From a virus, in IMG/VR virus record IMGVR_UViG_3300044491_002001, positions 1-23,920 of that record: DNA of 23,920 bases. One strand, 5' to 3'. Position 1 is the stretch's first letter. Each line of letters opens with the position of its first letter. The notes under the pieces were generated by a model that worked only from the letters and a program-made list of their open reading frames with translations, was not told where the DNA came from and ran no database searches. Below, piece after piece: positions 14,944 through 21,975 of this stretch. The position numbers and the translations under genes were made by a program.

Positions 14944-15707
14944 TAAGCTTTATACCTCTCAATTAGACTTTCCCAGTCGATATCAGTTTGATATTTGATC
15001 GGGTCTGCAATACCTGCTTTCGCGAAGTTAGCAATACGTTCAGCACAAGTAGGACATGTACCACAGCTTGCTCCCTCATTATTAGGATTATAACATGAAA
15101 GTGTACTTAAAAGCAACTGTTCTTTTCCTAATTCAAGACAAAGTTTAATCTCTTCTTGTTTAGACAGATGACTAAACGGAGCCACAATCGATACTTTATG
15201 AGATCTATTCTGACTAGCTACATCATTAAGACTATCAACAAACCGTTGAGACGTATCCCAGTAACCGTATTCATCATGAACCTGCAGCCCAGTAAATACA
15301 TGAGAAGCATTTTGCACTTCAGCATACGACATAGTAAGCGATAGCAAGATCATATTACGAAACGGTACATACGTTACAGGTTGCGGATCACCAAGCACGT
15401 CCTCGATTGTAGGCATATCAACAGAAGTACCACCGATATTAGCAGACATCGGTTTAGCGATATCACCGAGAATACCAAGATTAAGAATCTTATGCTTGAT
15501 GCGTAATGCATTACATAGTTCAAAAGCCTTCTCTAACTCAACTCTCTGCTTCTGACCATAGTCGTAAGACACTGCAGAGACATTGTCTGCCCCATACTTT
15601 GCTACTAGTAACATAGTCATCACAGACGAGTCTAACCCTCCGGAGAGAACGGCTACAACAGGCTTATTAGTAGTTGGAAGGTTATCTAAAGCTTTACTCA
15701 AATTCAT
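14943..15707 (-). CDS. queC: 7-cyano-7-deazaguanine (preQ0) synthase QueC
   Basis: Converts 7-carboxy-7-deazaguanine (CDG) to preQ0 using ATP and ammonia. The PP-loop SGGLDSS lies at 22-28. The C-terminal zinc site is intact: C205 in LSCYN, then C215, C218 and C221 in CGTCPTC. Further family segments are YDYGQKQRVELEKA and TYVPFRNMILLS. The 254 residues are near normal length. ATG 15707 overlaps the upstream gene by 14 bases, and the downstream glutaminase starts in its stop codon. It is separated from the other que genes by four genes (QueF, a small membrane gene, the TauD-like gene and the 79-residue gene) but on the same strand. Confidence 0.95.
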   Translation of the reverse strand: MNLSKALDNLPTTNKPVVAVLSGGLDSSVMTMLLVAKYGADNVSAVSYDYGQKQRVELEKAFELCNALRIKHKILNLGILGDIAKPMSANIGGTSVDMPTIEDVLGDPQPVTYVPFRNMILLSLTMSYAEVQNASHVFTGLQVHDEYGYWDTSQRFVDSLNDVASQNRSHKVSIVAPFSHLSKQEEIKLCLELGKEQLLLSTLSCYNPNNEGASCGTCPTCAERIANFAKAGIADPIKYQTDIDWESLIERYKA

Positions 15708-15933
15708 CGAAGTTTAACTCCATCTGCGGATCAAGTCTACTAGGGTCTTGAATGTCTGCTTTAAGTCGCTGAATATAGATAGTAGCATCCATTAACTCTT
15801 CTTGCAAGTGATTGAGCCAATCCCATGTATCTAAATCCATGCGCTCAGTATCAGTCCCATACTTATTGCGCCCCACTTTAGCTCGGGCAAGATATTTACC
15901 TACCACAAACTTTACATTATTATCAATTTCCAT
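15694..15933 (-). CDS. Small phage protein with MazG-like EELMDA motif
   Basis: A 79-residue protein with KYGTDTERMDLDTWDWLNHL followed by QEELMDATIYIQRLK. The KYG...D...WL...EExxDAxxY pattern is common in small phage proteins that resemble one half of the all-alpha NTP pyrophosphohydrolase (MazG) fold, where EExxD binds magnesium. A role in hydrolysing unwanted nucleoside triphosphates is possible. Start TAATG overlaps the TauD-like gene, and the end overlaps queC. The MazG link is by motif only. Confidence 0.7.
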   Translation of the reverse strand: MEIDNNVKFVVGKYLARAKVGRNKYGTDTERMDLDTWDWLNHLQEELMDATIYIQRLKADIQDPSRLDPQMELNFDEFE

Positions 15934-16889
15934 TATACTACCTTTTTATAGTCAAGAGCGATTCTATGTACAATTCTCTTATCCATACCGTCAAACGCCC
16001 AACGTTTATGCAATGTAAGCCATTGCTCACTCAATACAATATCACCTACTTCCCAATCATGATGATACATGTTTTCCTCTTTTAAGGCAAGCTCCATTAT
16101 ATACGCTTTAAACTCTTCAAACTTCTCGTCTGAGTAGTCCTTAATTCCAAGCACTTGATAGAACGGGAAGTATATGCCTTCCTTACCTGCTGGGTTCTTA
16201 TAGTAGAGATCAAATGGCTTTAACTCAGGCCATATCTTAGACCAGTCTTCAAATGATACATCCTCAACCGGAGGATTTTTCATATCAGATTTTAACTTAG
16301 CCAGTAATGCAGGATCAGGCTTCTTACCATCTTTGTGATGATTAGTTACAATATCAAGCGCGCTCCTGTATCCAATCTCATCATCTTTAAGTGTTGTCTT
16401 AAACCCAGCATGTACTTTAAGATCTTTCATCTTATATCGTTCATGCCTGCTCATACTGTGATACACTTTAGACATATTGAGCCAGGAAGTTCTACTTCCT
16501 TCTACACCTTGATCTGCATAGATCCATACCAGTGGATGTCTCTTATGCTTGAATGCTGCATTAACATGCCATTCGAGATCTTCTTTTCTACTAAACAGTC
16601 CAGGCTTACCTTCAGCATTAAGTGCTCCGGTTACTCTTGATACACCATCAGCAATAGATACATCTTTTAGGACTTCTTTCTTCTGCTCAGTGTTGTAGTG
16701 GCGTTCTACATCACCAATCTTAGAGCAAACCTCAAGCTGCTCATCTGGAGTGAGCTTCTGTCCTTTAATAACAATGCATAGATTGGATAATACTACACTA
16801 CCGATAAGTTGCATTTCTGCATCTGTAGCTTGCTTTAAGTCTATATCACTAAACTCAACAACCCAACCATTTAATACCCTAACCTTCAT
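15933..16889 (-). CDS. TauD/TfdA-family dioxygenase-like protein with HxN in place of HxD
   Basis: A 318-residue protein with the TauD layout. LEWHVNAAF holds the first iron ligand H108, but the usual acidic ligand is N110. The following HPLVWIYADQGVEGSRTSWLNMSKVY-like region corresponds to the 2OG/substrate segment of TauD. Near the C-terminus, LTLHKRWAF gives H294 as third ligand, and RIVHRIALDY gives the Arg residues (about 305, 309) that bind 2OG. With Asn instead of Asp the iron site may be weakened, open to another ligand, or inactive. ATG 16889 overlaps the upstream small gene and has GAGGAG. The substrate is unknown. Confidence 0.8.
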   Translation of the reverse strand: MKVRVLNGWVVEFSDIDLKQATDAEMQLIGSVVLSNLCIVIKGQKLTPDEQLEVCSKIGDVERHYNTEQKKEVLKDVSIADGVSRVTGALNAEGKPGLFSRKEDLEWHVNAAFKHKRHPLVWIYADQGVEGSRTSWLNMSKVYHSMSRHERYKMKDLKVHAGFKTTLKDDEIGYRSALDIVTNHHKDGKKPDPALLAKLKSDMKNPPVEDVSFEDWSKIWPELKPFDLYYKNPAGKEGIYFPFYQVLGIKDYSDEKFEEFKAYIMELALKEENMYHHDWEVGDIVLSEQWLTLHKRWAFDGMDKRIVHRIALDYKKVV

Positions 16890-17047
16890 TAAATCTCCTC
16901 GGCTACTCCTAGCACTTCAGCTGAAAACAATAGTAAAGCTGCGCCCTCGTAGCTACCAACATACAGGTAACCACAAGCAGCGAAGCGTAATAGGCTTTTA
17001 ACAATACTAATATAAAAATGTCGTTTACTTGGATCTTTAGGTTCCAT
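16889..17047 (-). CDS. 52-residue membrane-associated small protein
   Basis: A small gene in the gap between queF and the TauD-like gene. It encodes 52 residues: MEPKDPSKRHFYISIVKSLL, then a hydrophobic stretch RFAACGYLYVGSYEG and ALLLFSAEVLGVAEEI. Both ends are TAATG overlaps with the neighbours, which is strong support for translation. Two short hydrophobic segments suggest membrane association. Similar short proteins ending in AEVLGIxEEL are, as I recall, common in T4-like phages; the function is not known. Confidence 0.72.
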   Translation of the reverse strand: MEPKDPSKRHFYISIVKSLLRFAACGYLYVGSYEGAALLLFSAEVLGVAEEI

Positions 17048-17991
17048 TATTGTCTCTCCGTCTTACGATGAGGAATCGTTTCCTCAACTAAGTAAGGGCA
17101 AATGCGTTCAATAACATCTTCGCTCGTTGCTCTTACAGGGTTAATATCAATACCACCTCGTCGCGTATACAAACAAGCAACTAGGATCTCGGTATCATCA
17201 GATAAAATATCTTTCAAGCGCTTAAAGATACATTCGCAAATCTCTTCATGAAAGTGATTCTCTTTACGCATTGAAACAATATACTGCATAAGCGATTCAG
17301 GAGTAACACAATCTTCACCTTGGATATGAATAAATACATCACCCCAATCCGGCTGATTAGTTACACGACAGTTAGATCGCAGCGCATTACTTGTCACCTG
17401 AAACGGCATAAAGCCAAGCATCGGTGCATGTTCGAGAATAGCTGGATCTTCGTTATAATGATCAAACTTAATTAACTCAACATCAACAATACTCTCCAAG
17501 CGAGCAAAGTGACCTAGCACAGGCGGCGGCGGTAGATCATTATCTGTATTATAATGAAACTTAACACCTACTCGGCAATCAAGCGCTTCACTCAAATCAT
17601 GTGCAATCTTAGTCTCGGCCTTAGCAATAGCTTGACCTAAGTTCTTACCAAACTTATGCATATTGAAAGAGTTAAGATACAGCTTAAGCGATTTCGATTC
17701 AACAATGCAGTCACTATCAGATGGATATACCATCTTAACAACACCACTAACAGGGAAGCCGTTATCTAGGAGGAAGGATACTTCAAAACAGTTCCAGGTA
17801 TCATAACCTACAAAAGGAAGATTATCTTCGTCAATATCATAGATAGTTCTATTCAAGTCACGAGGAACAGGAACAAGCAGACTAGGGTCTACTTTATCAG
17901 GAGTTACATACGGCTTTACAATACTGCCATCGCCTGCTTTACCGAGATGCTCGGATACAATTTCGTTTAGTTTATCTCTATTATCAGTCAT
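17047..17991 (-). CDS. queF: preQ0 reductase QueF (7-cyano-7-deazaguanine to preQ1)
   Basis: NADPH-dependent nitrile reductase that turns preQ0 into preQ1. The 314 residues match the long, two-module (E. coli-like) form. The NADPH-binding QueF motif ESKSLKLYLNSF lies at 98-109, the nucleophile is C208 in LRSNCRVTNQPDW, the adjacent acid is D215, and HFHEE (247-250) and YTRRGGIDINP (276-285) complete the site. Because the ESKSLK motif is intact, this is a true reductase rather than the archaeosine-forming QueF-like amidinotransferase, which lacks it. Start and stop both overlap neighbours (TAATG). Its presence indicates that the base reaching DpdA is preQ1. Confidence 0.95.
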   Translation of the reverse strand: MTDNRDKLNEIVSEHLGKAGDGSIVKPYVTPDKVDPSLLVPVPRDLNRTIYDIDEDNLPFVGYDTWNCFEVSFLLDNGFPVSGVVKMVYPSDSDCIVESKSLKLYLNSFNMHKFGKNLGQAIAKAETKIAHDLSEALDCRVGVKFHYNTDNDLPPPPVLGHFARLESIVDVELIKFDHYNEDPAILEHAPMLGFMPFQVTSNALRSNCRVTNQPDWGDVFIHIQGEDCVTPESLMQYIVSMRKENHFHEEICECIFKRLKDILSDDTEILVACLYTRRGGIDINPVRATSEDVIERICPYLVEETIPHRKTERQ

Positions 17992-18524
17992 TATGGTGCA
18001 CCCACTACTTTCATTACTTGTTCGACTCGCGCTCTTACTGACCCTGTCAATACATGTACAGGTCTATTAATCTCAGAAAGGAGTCCCTCAAAAATCTCTA
18101 CAATGTCATCTCTAAATTGAAGATCTGTAGAGCGTACTCCATCTTCAACAATATTAAACTCAGGACGAATATAAAATACATGATCATATTCATCAATAGT
18201 TTTCTCATAAATGCGTCTAGCTTTCTTTACAGTATCTTGAGTTACATTATGCTTTAGACTTAGATACGTAGTATATACTAGACCGTCAAGCGACGTACGA
18301 TCAGTTAACATATTCTCATTCATAAAAATATTAACAATATGCTTTTGCATAATAAGCAATTGAGTTACATCAGAGCCAGCTTCATTAATATCGAAGCCCA
18401 TCTCTCTAATCTCTCTAGTCACTTCATCACAAATCACATAGTCCTTAAACTTAGGTTCAGATCTCAATGCATTAAGCAAAGTAGTCTTACCTACAGACTG
18501 CGCTCCAGTAATTCCAATTCTCAC
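17991..18524 (-). CDS. NadR-like P-loop kinase/ATPase
   Basis: A 177-residue P-loop protein. Walker A GAQSVGKTT lies at 7-15, a DEVTREIREMGFD segment follows at 34-46, and DRTSLDGLVYT resembles the DRS/lid region of NadR-type nicotinamide riboside kinases and related AAA_28 proteins. BHVFYIRPEF-like strand (actually DHVFYIRPEF) also fits. The start is GTG at 18524, overlapping the stop of the formyltransferase gene (GTGA), with GAGG upstream. It could phosphorylate a nucleoside or a modified base in the pathway, or act in NAD salvage; the sequence does not decide. Confidence 0.78.
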   Translation of the reverse strand: MRIGITGAQSVGKTTLLNALRSEPKFKDYVICDEVTREIREMGFDINEAGSDVTQLLIMQKHIVNIFMNENMLTDRTSLDGLVYTTYLSLKHNVTQDTVKKARRIYEKTIDEYDHVFYIRPEFNIVEDGVRSTDLQFRDDIVEIFEGLLSEINRPVHVLTGSVRARVEQVMKVVGAP

Positions 18525-19024
18525 ACTTTACCTCTTAGTAACATCATCCACATCTTAATTGAGATATCTCTCAACTCTTTAATTAATTTATTCTCGTCTG
18601 TGCCCGGCTCAATATCATGAGATACAAACAATTGAATCTCGCCGCCATCAAGCTCATCAGTAACTTTATGAATTACTACACCAGTAGAAGGCAGTTTGAG
18701 ATCAATAGCTTTACGCTGAGGATGAATACCGACCAGCTCAGGGTACTTGATAATATCACCAGGATGAACATTATACATACTCTCTTTGATACTATCACCA
18801 TTAATTATTCTCAAATAGCCATGGAGGGTAACAATAGCATCATCAGGTAGATTTTTTAGCTCTTCTAGAATCTCTTTATGAGATAGGAGCTCACTTCTGC
18901 AATCAATATCACTATGCACTGTAGTACGAATTTTATCTACTAGTATTCTGTCAGGATACCTTCCAAGTCTTTCACAAACCTCAGCTAACTCGCTACCAGA
19001 GTTAGAAAATAAAGCTACCCACAT
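18521..19024 (-). CDS. dpdN: PurN-fold formyltransferase, probable dPreQ1 formyltransferase (DpdN)
   Basis: A 167-residue member of the formyltransferase family that uses 10-formyl-tetrahydrofolate. It keeps the PurN catalytic triad: N85 and H87 in YNVHPGD, and D123 in VTDELDGGEI, with the same 38-residue N-to-D spacing as E. coli PurN (N106-D144). The N-terminal VALFSNSGSEL corresponds to the substrate-phosphate loop. PurN proper is longer (about 212). It starts two bases after dpdA (GAGGTGAG upstream). DpdN is described in the literature as formylating preQ1 in phage DNA; context with DpdA and QueF makes that the best role. Purine-synthesis PurN is the alternative, but no other pur gene is seen here. 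Confidence 0.78.
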   Translation of the reverse strand: MWVALFSNSGSELAEVCERLGRYPDRILVDKIRTTVHSDIDCRSELLSHKEILEELKNLPDDAIVTLHGYLRIINGDSIKESMYNVHPGDIIKYPELVGIHPQRKAIDLKLPSTGVVIHKVTDELDGGEIQLFVSHDIEPGTDENKLIKELRDISIKMWMMLLRGKV

Positions 19025-19026
19025 AC

Positions 19027-19827
19027 TTACCTCACCTCTATGTTATGCTTGAACATCTTTATATTATAGAAGATATCAGGTTCATTGGCAACTTCTTTAT
19101 CAATCATAGTGAATAATTTAGTAGATGCCTTATCATCGAGTCCGTATATATCATATTGCGGCTGTCGTTCATACTTAATACCAAGCATACCATGCACAAC
19201 AGGATTAGAAGTATCAATAGTATCAATCCATTGCCAGTTCTTATAGTAAGCAAACTCCTGAGGCAACCCTGCACCGAGCAAATGATGAGGCTTTGACTTA
19301 TTGATTGTACCTGCCTCTTCCATCATACCTAACAAATGCTGACGACCTTTCATCCACGAATGATACTTAGACTGCTCATTAGGAAACTCACTCTCATACC
19401 AGCTATAGTCAAATGAGATAGCAATAATATCAGCATGCATGTTCATATATTTGTAACAATGATTGAGCTCATTCCAATCTTTACCTTGCACTACACCAAT
19501 CTTTTTACCAGGTAGATCTTTATACTTCTTAATCCATGCATCAAAGTTCTTAATAGTACCTTCGCAATCTTCTAATACATCAGGTACAATATAAGCAGAA
19601 GGATTGAGTTCTTTAACATACTCGGCAAACTTATCTGCATCAAACGCTGTACCTAGTTCAAATATACTATTATCAAGAATAACATACCGACCACGTGCAA
19701 CAGAGTCCTTAAAAAAGTCATAGTACTCATCACTCTCTTCAAATAAATGAACTAGAGCATAATCATAATCAGTTACATTACGAACTTTATTAATAATGCT
19801 CAGAGGAGCTTCATGCGCTACTCTCAT
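19027..19827 (-). CDS. dpdA: DNA guanine transglycosylase DpdA (7-deazaguanine insertion)
   Basis: TGT-like enzyme that swaps guanine in DNA for a 7-deazaguanine base. The 266 residues are the short phage form. VILDNSIFELG (D52) corresponds to the TGT active-site Asp region, IVPDVLEDCEGT, GVVQGKDWNEL and HLLGAGLPQEF follow, and WIDTIDTSNPV carries the likely nucleophile D205 (D202 nearby). No zinc-binding cysteines are seen. The chosen start is ATG 19827, with GAGGAGA six bases upstream; a TTG 15 bases earlier is less likely. It is flanked by folE and the formyltransferase. Family membership is clear; the subgroup (DpdA2-like) is inferred from size. Confidence 0.9.
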   Translation of the reverse strand: MRVAHEAPLSIINKVRNVTDYDYALVHLFEESDEYYDFFKDSVARGRYVILDNSIFELGTAFDADKFAEYVKELNPSAYIVPDVLEDCEGTIKNFDAWIKKYKDLPGKKIGVVQGKDWNELNHCYKYMNMHADIIAISFDYSWYESEFPNEQSKYHSWMKGRQHLLGMMEEAGTINKSKPHHLLGAGLPQEFAYYKNWQWIDTIDTSNPVVHGMLGIKYERQPQYDIYGLDDKASTKLFTMIDKEVANEPDIFYNIKMFKHNIEVR

Positions 19828-19838
19828 ATTCTTTCTCC

Positions 19839-20528
19839 TCAACCTTTACCGGCCGCAAACTGCTGCTGAAGGCTAATGTTATCGAAGAATTCCTTCTTCA
19901 CGTCAGCATCATTAAACTGGCCACCTAGTACGGTAGTTTGAGTAAGACTGCTATGTGCCATAATGCCTCTGTTGGTACAGCAACCATGCTCTGCTTGAAT
20001 ATATACAGCTACATCTTGAGTATCAGTAGATCGCTTAATCTCTTTCGCGATATCATTACATAACTCTTCTTGAAGAGTTCCTCGACGAGCACACCACTGA
20101 GCAATGCGAGTATACTTAGATAAACCGATTACCTTTTCACCAGGCAGGATACCGATATATGCAACACCAGTTACAGGTTGATGATGATGAGAGCATACAG
20201 ACTTTAGCTCAGACCGTACAACAAGCATGCCACTATAACGATCTTCACTATCATTCGGAAATGCAGTAGCATCAGGCTTCTTATCATAACGACCAGCCAT
20301 CAACTCATTGATATACATCTTAGCTAGTCGTCGACCAGTATTCATTGAGTTAGGATCATCCTCGCGATCAATAAGAAGACTATCTAGTACGCCTTCAAAC
20401 TTTTTAGTTAGTTCGTCAATCAAGAGTTCCTTCTCACCAGGATGAATACATTGACTAATATTATCACCAGCCCAATAACGATAAGCACCTTCTTCTAGAC
20501 GCTGCTTAATTTTTTTACTTACTTCCAT
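19839..20528 (-). CDS. folE: GTP cyclohydrolase I FolE
   Basis: Makes 7,8-dihydroneopterin triphosphate from GTP, the first step of the 7-deazaguanine pathway. The 229 residues hold the zinc site C112, H114 and H115 in VCSHHHQPVTG and C183 in EHGCCTNRGI, with the family segments GLSKYTRIAQWCARR and TQDVAVYIQAEH. The start overlaps the stop of queD (TAATG), and dpdA follows within 12 bases. Host FolE could supply the same product, so a phage copy suggests a high demand for precursor. Confidence 0.96.
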   Translation of the reverse strand: MEVSKKIKQRLEEGAYRYWAGDNISQCIHPGEKELLIDELTKKFEGVLDSLLIDREDDPNSMNTGRRLAKMYINELMAGRYDKKPDATAFPNDSEDRYSGMLVVRSELKSVCSHHHQPVTGVAYIGILPGEKVIGLSKYTRIAQWCARRGTLQEELCNDIAKEIKRSTDTQDVAVYIQAEHGCCTNRGIMAHSSLTQTTVLGGQFNDADVKKEFFDNISLQQQFAAGKG

Positions 20529-20980
20529 TATACATTTCCTTCATAAATAGCAGAGTTCGAACCATGCTCTGCGCATTCTGCTCTAACGCAATAACAACGA
20601 TTATTAGTTGCTTCACGTACTAACTTATCAGCGAAGTTAAAAGCATGCTCAGCAAACTTCTCTGCACCAACACCATCCATAACTACAACTTCAGCAAGAC
20701 CTAACTCTTGCAGTTCCATAAACTTATCCAAATGAGGATCATTTTTATCGATAGCAGTCTTATGATCAAAATGATCTTCTAACCACTTCTTCAAAGGCTT
20801 CAAGCCTCCAAAGTCAACAGCCCAGTTTTTATTATCAAGCTCTTCACAACCAAACGTAAACGTGAATGCTAAGCTATACCCATGCAGTAAATGACAATGT
20901 GAATGATCAGCATTCGGCTGACGAAATACTGCTGATAGTCCGATACTATGATTATAATGCTTTGTTGAATAATATGCCAT
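20528..20980 (-). CDS. queD: 6-carboxy-tetrahydropterin synthase QueD, variant metal site
   Basis: Converts dihydroneopterin triphosphate to 6-carboxy-tetrahydropterin. The 150 residues show the catalytic Cys C29 and HG of HCHLLHGYS, the helper pair D72-H73 in DHFDHKTAI, and the substrate-binding Glu near the C-terminus in AECAEHGSNSAIYEG. The usual zinc ligands are altered: the first His of F-x-A-x-H is Phe in SAVFRQP, and HGH is HGY. I recall the same FRQ...HGY variant in alphaproteobacterial proteins, so it is probably an active subgroup. GGGAGAA precedes ATG 20980. It lies directly between the phosphoribosyltransferase and folE. Confidence 0.88.
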   Translation of the reverse strand: MAYYSTKHYNHSIGLSAVFRQPNADHSHCHLLHGYSLAFTFTFGCEELDNKNWAVDFGGLKPLKKWLEDHFDHKTAIDKNDPHLDKFMELQELGLAEVVVMDGVGAEKFAEHAFNFADKLVREATNNRCYCVRAECAEHGSNSAIYEGNV

Positions 20981-20983
20981 GAT

Positions 20984-21436
20984 TTATTTCTCCCACCAAA
21001 AGTTGACCCAGTCTTTATCTTTAGACCTGTCTATTGTTTTATGCCAAAAATCAGGCATGAAGTCCTGATCTGTATTTAATACGCAGCATGCGACACTTAG
21101 ATTATTCATATCTAATTCCTCAGTTACTGCGCTCTCCCAATCGTTGATCAGAGCTTTAATAGTCTCACCACCGTCAATAATATCATCTACTAACAAGATA
21201 TGCTGCCCCTCATTAATATCTTCTGGAATCCACCCATTGTGCTCTTGCTCAAAAGTATCTCTCAACGACCAACTGACAGCCGTTAATGGAATTCCTAATT
21301 TATATGATAGTCTACCTGCTAAGAAAAGGCCACCCCTAGCTATGCCTACAACACGATCAAATGGTTGACCGAGAGCCATGATGTTATTGTAGATATGATC
21401 TACGCCTTCGTTAAAATCTTCTTGTGTATAATTCAT
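20984..21436 (-). CDS. Purine-type phosphoribosyltransferase
   Basis: A 150-residue type I phosphoribosyltransferase. The PRPP-binding motif ILLVDDIIDGGET is at 80-92, and the strand VVGIARGGLFLAGRLSYKLG at 29-48 is typical of xanthine/guanine or hypoxanthine enzymes, as is the terminal DWVNFWWE. It would join a free purine base to PRPP. The start chosen is ATG 21436, overlapping the stop of the previous gene (ATGA); an upstream TTG is less likely. Within a transglycosylase operon, salvage of the guanine released by DpdA is an attractive but unproven role. Confidence 0.82.
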   Translation of the reverse strand: MNYTQEDFNEGVDHIYNNIMALGQPFDRVVGIARGGLFLAGRLSYKLGIPLTAVSWSLRDTFEQEHNGWIPEDINEGQHILLVDDIIDGGETIKALINDWESAVTEELDMNNLSVACCVLNTDQDFMPDFWHKTIDRSKDKDWVNFWWEK

Positions 21437-21975
21437 AATAACCAACTCACTAATACTCGTCGGCGGCCTTTAGTAACTAGTGCTACTTCATGCAATAATT
21501 CAGCATCATACGTTACTGATTCACCAACATTTAAATTTAAGACGACAGGTATAATACTTGATCCTTGCTCGTCATCCTTTTCAGTTTTTCTAATATATCT
21601 GTTTACATCAAACTCAAACTCATTATTCTTAAAATGAGGTAGATAAACAATCGTCTCACCGCCCTCTAAATCATCCGACTTATCAAGCATTGTAATTACA
21701 GTGCGTTGAGATTGCTCACCTACATCAGAATGACGTCTAGTAAATGAGCCTTTGTAATACTCTAGATAATACATTCTATCCGCATTCATGTTAAAATGGC
21801 TACTTAATTTTTCTCTATAAGTAGAATTAAGTGTGCTTGGGAATGATCGATAGTCAAGGTAAAAGAGATTGTGCAGTCGCTTTATGCGCTCATTTTCACA
21901 TTCATCATATAGTTTATTAAGCTCAACAATCTCTTCATCATTAAAAAGCTTAAGCACTTCATAATTAGACGCCAA
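21433..21975 (-). CDS. Prolyl-4-hydroxylase-like 2OG-Fe(II) oxygenase
   Basis: A protein of about 180 residues with the P4H-type double-stranded beta-helix motifs: MYYLEYYKGSFTRRHSD (iron ligands H82 and D84), TVITMLDKSDDLEGGET, distal H162 in ELLHEVALV, and the 2OG-binding Arg (172/173) in GRRRVLVSWL. The start is uncertain. A TTG at 21975 is preceded by GGGGAA at good spacing and overlaps queE by only 11 bases; a GTG at 22011 would extend it by 12 residues. It lies inside the que block, between queE and the phosphoribosyltransferase, so action on the deazaguanine side chain is possible, though the family usually modifies proteins. Confidence 0.8.
   Translation of the reverse strand: MASNYEVLKLFNDEEIVELNKLYDECENERIKRLHNLFYLDYRSFPSTLNSTYREKLSSHFNMNADRMYYLEYYKGSFTRRHSDVGEQSQRTVITMLDKSDDLEGGETIVYLPHFKNNEFEFDVNRYIRKTEKDDEQGSSIIPVVLNLNVGESVTYDAELLHEVALVTKGRRRVLVSWLL

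Noticed and set aside
17047-17991. QueF-like amidinotransferase making archaeosine (dG+) instead of preQ1
   Set aside because: The NADPH-binding ESKSLKLY motif, absent from archaeosine-forming QueF-like enzymes, is intact.
18521-19024. Housekeeping PurN of purine biosynthesis
   Set aside because: Shorter than PurN, no other purine-synthesis genes nearby, and direct coupling to dpdA; kept only as an alternative.
19828-19842. N-terminal extension of DpdA from TTG 19842
   Set aside because: ATG 19827 has a strong GAGGAGA at ideal spacing, and the extension is made of that ribosome-binding sequence.
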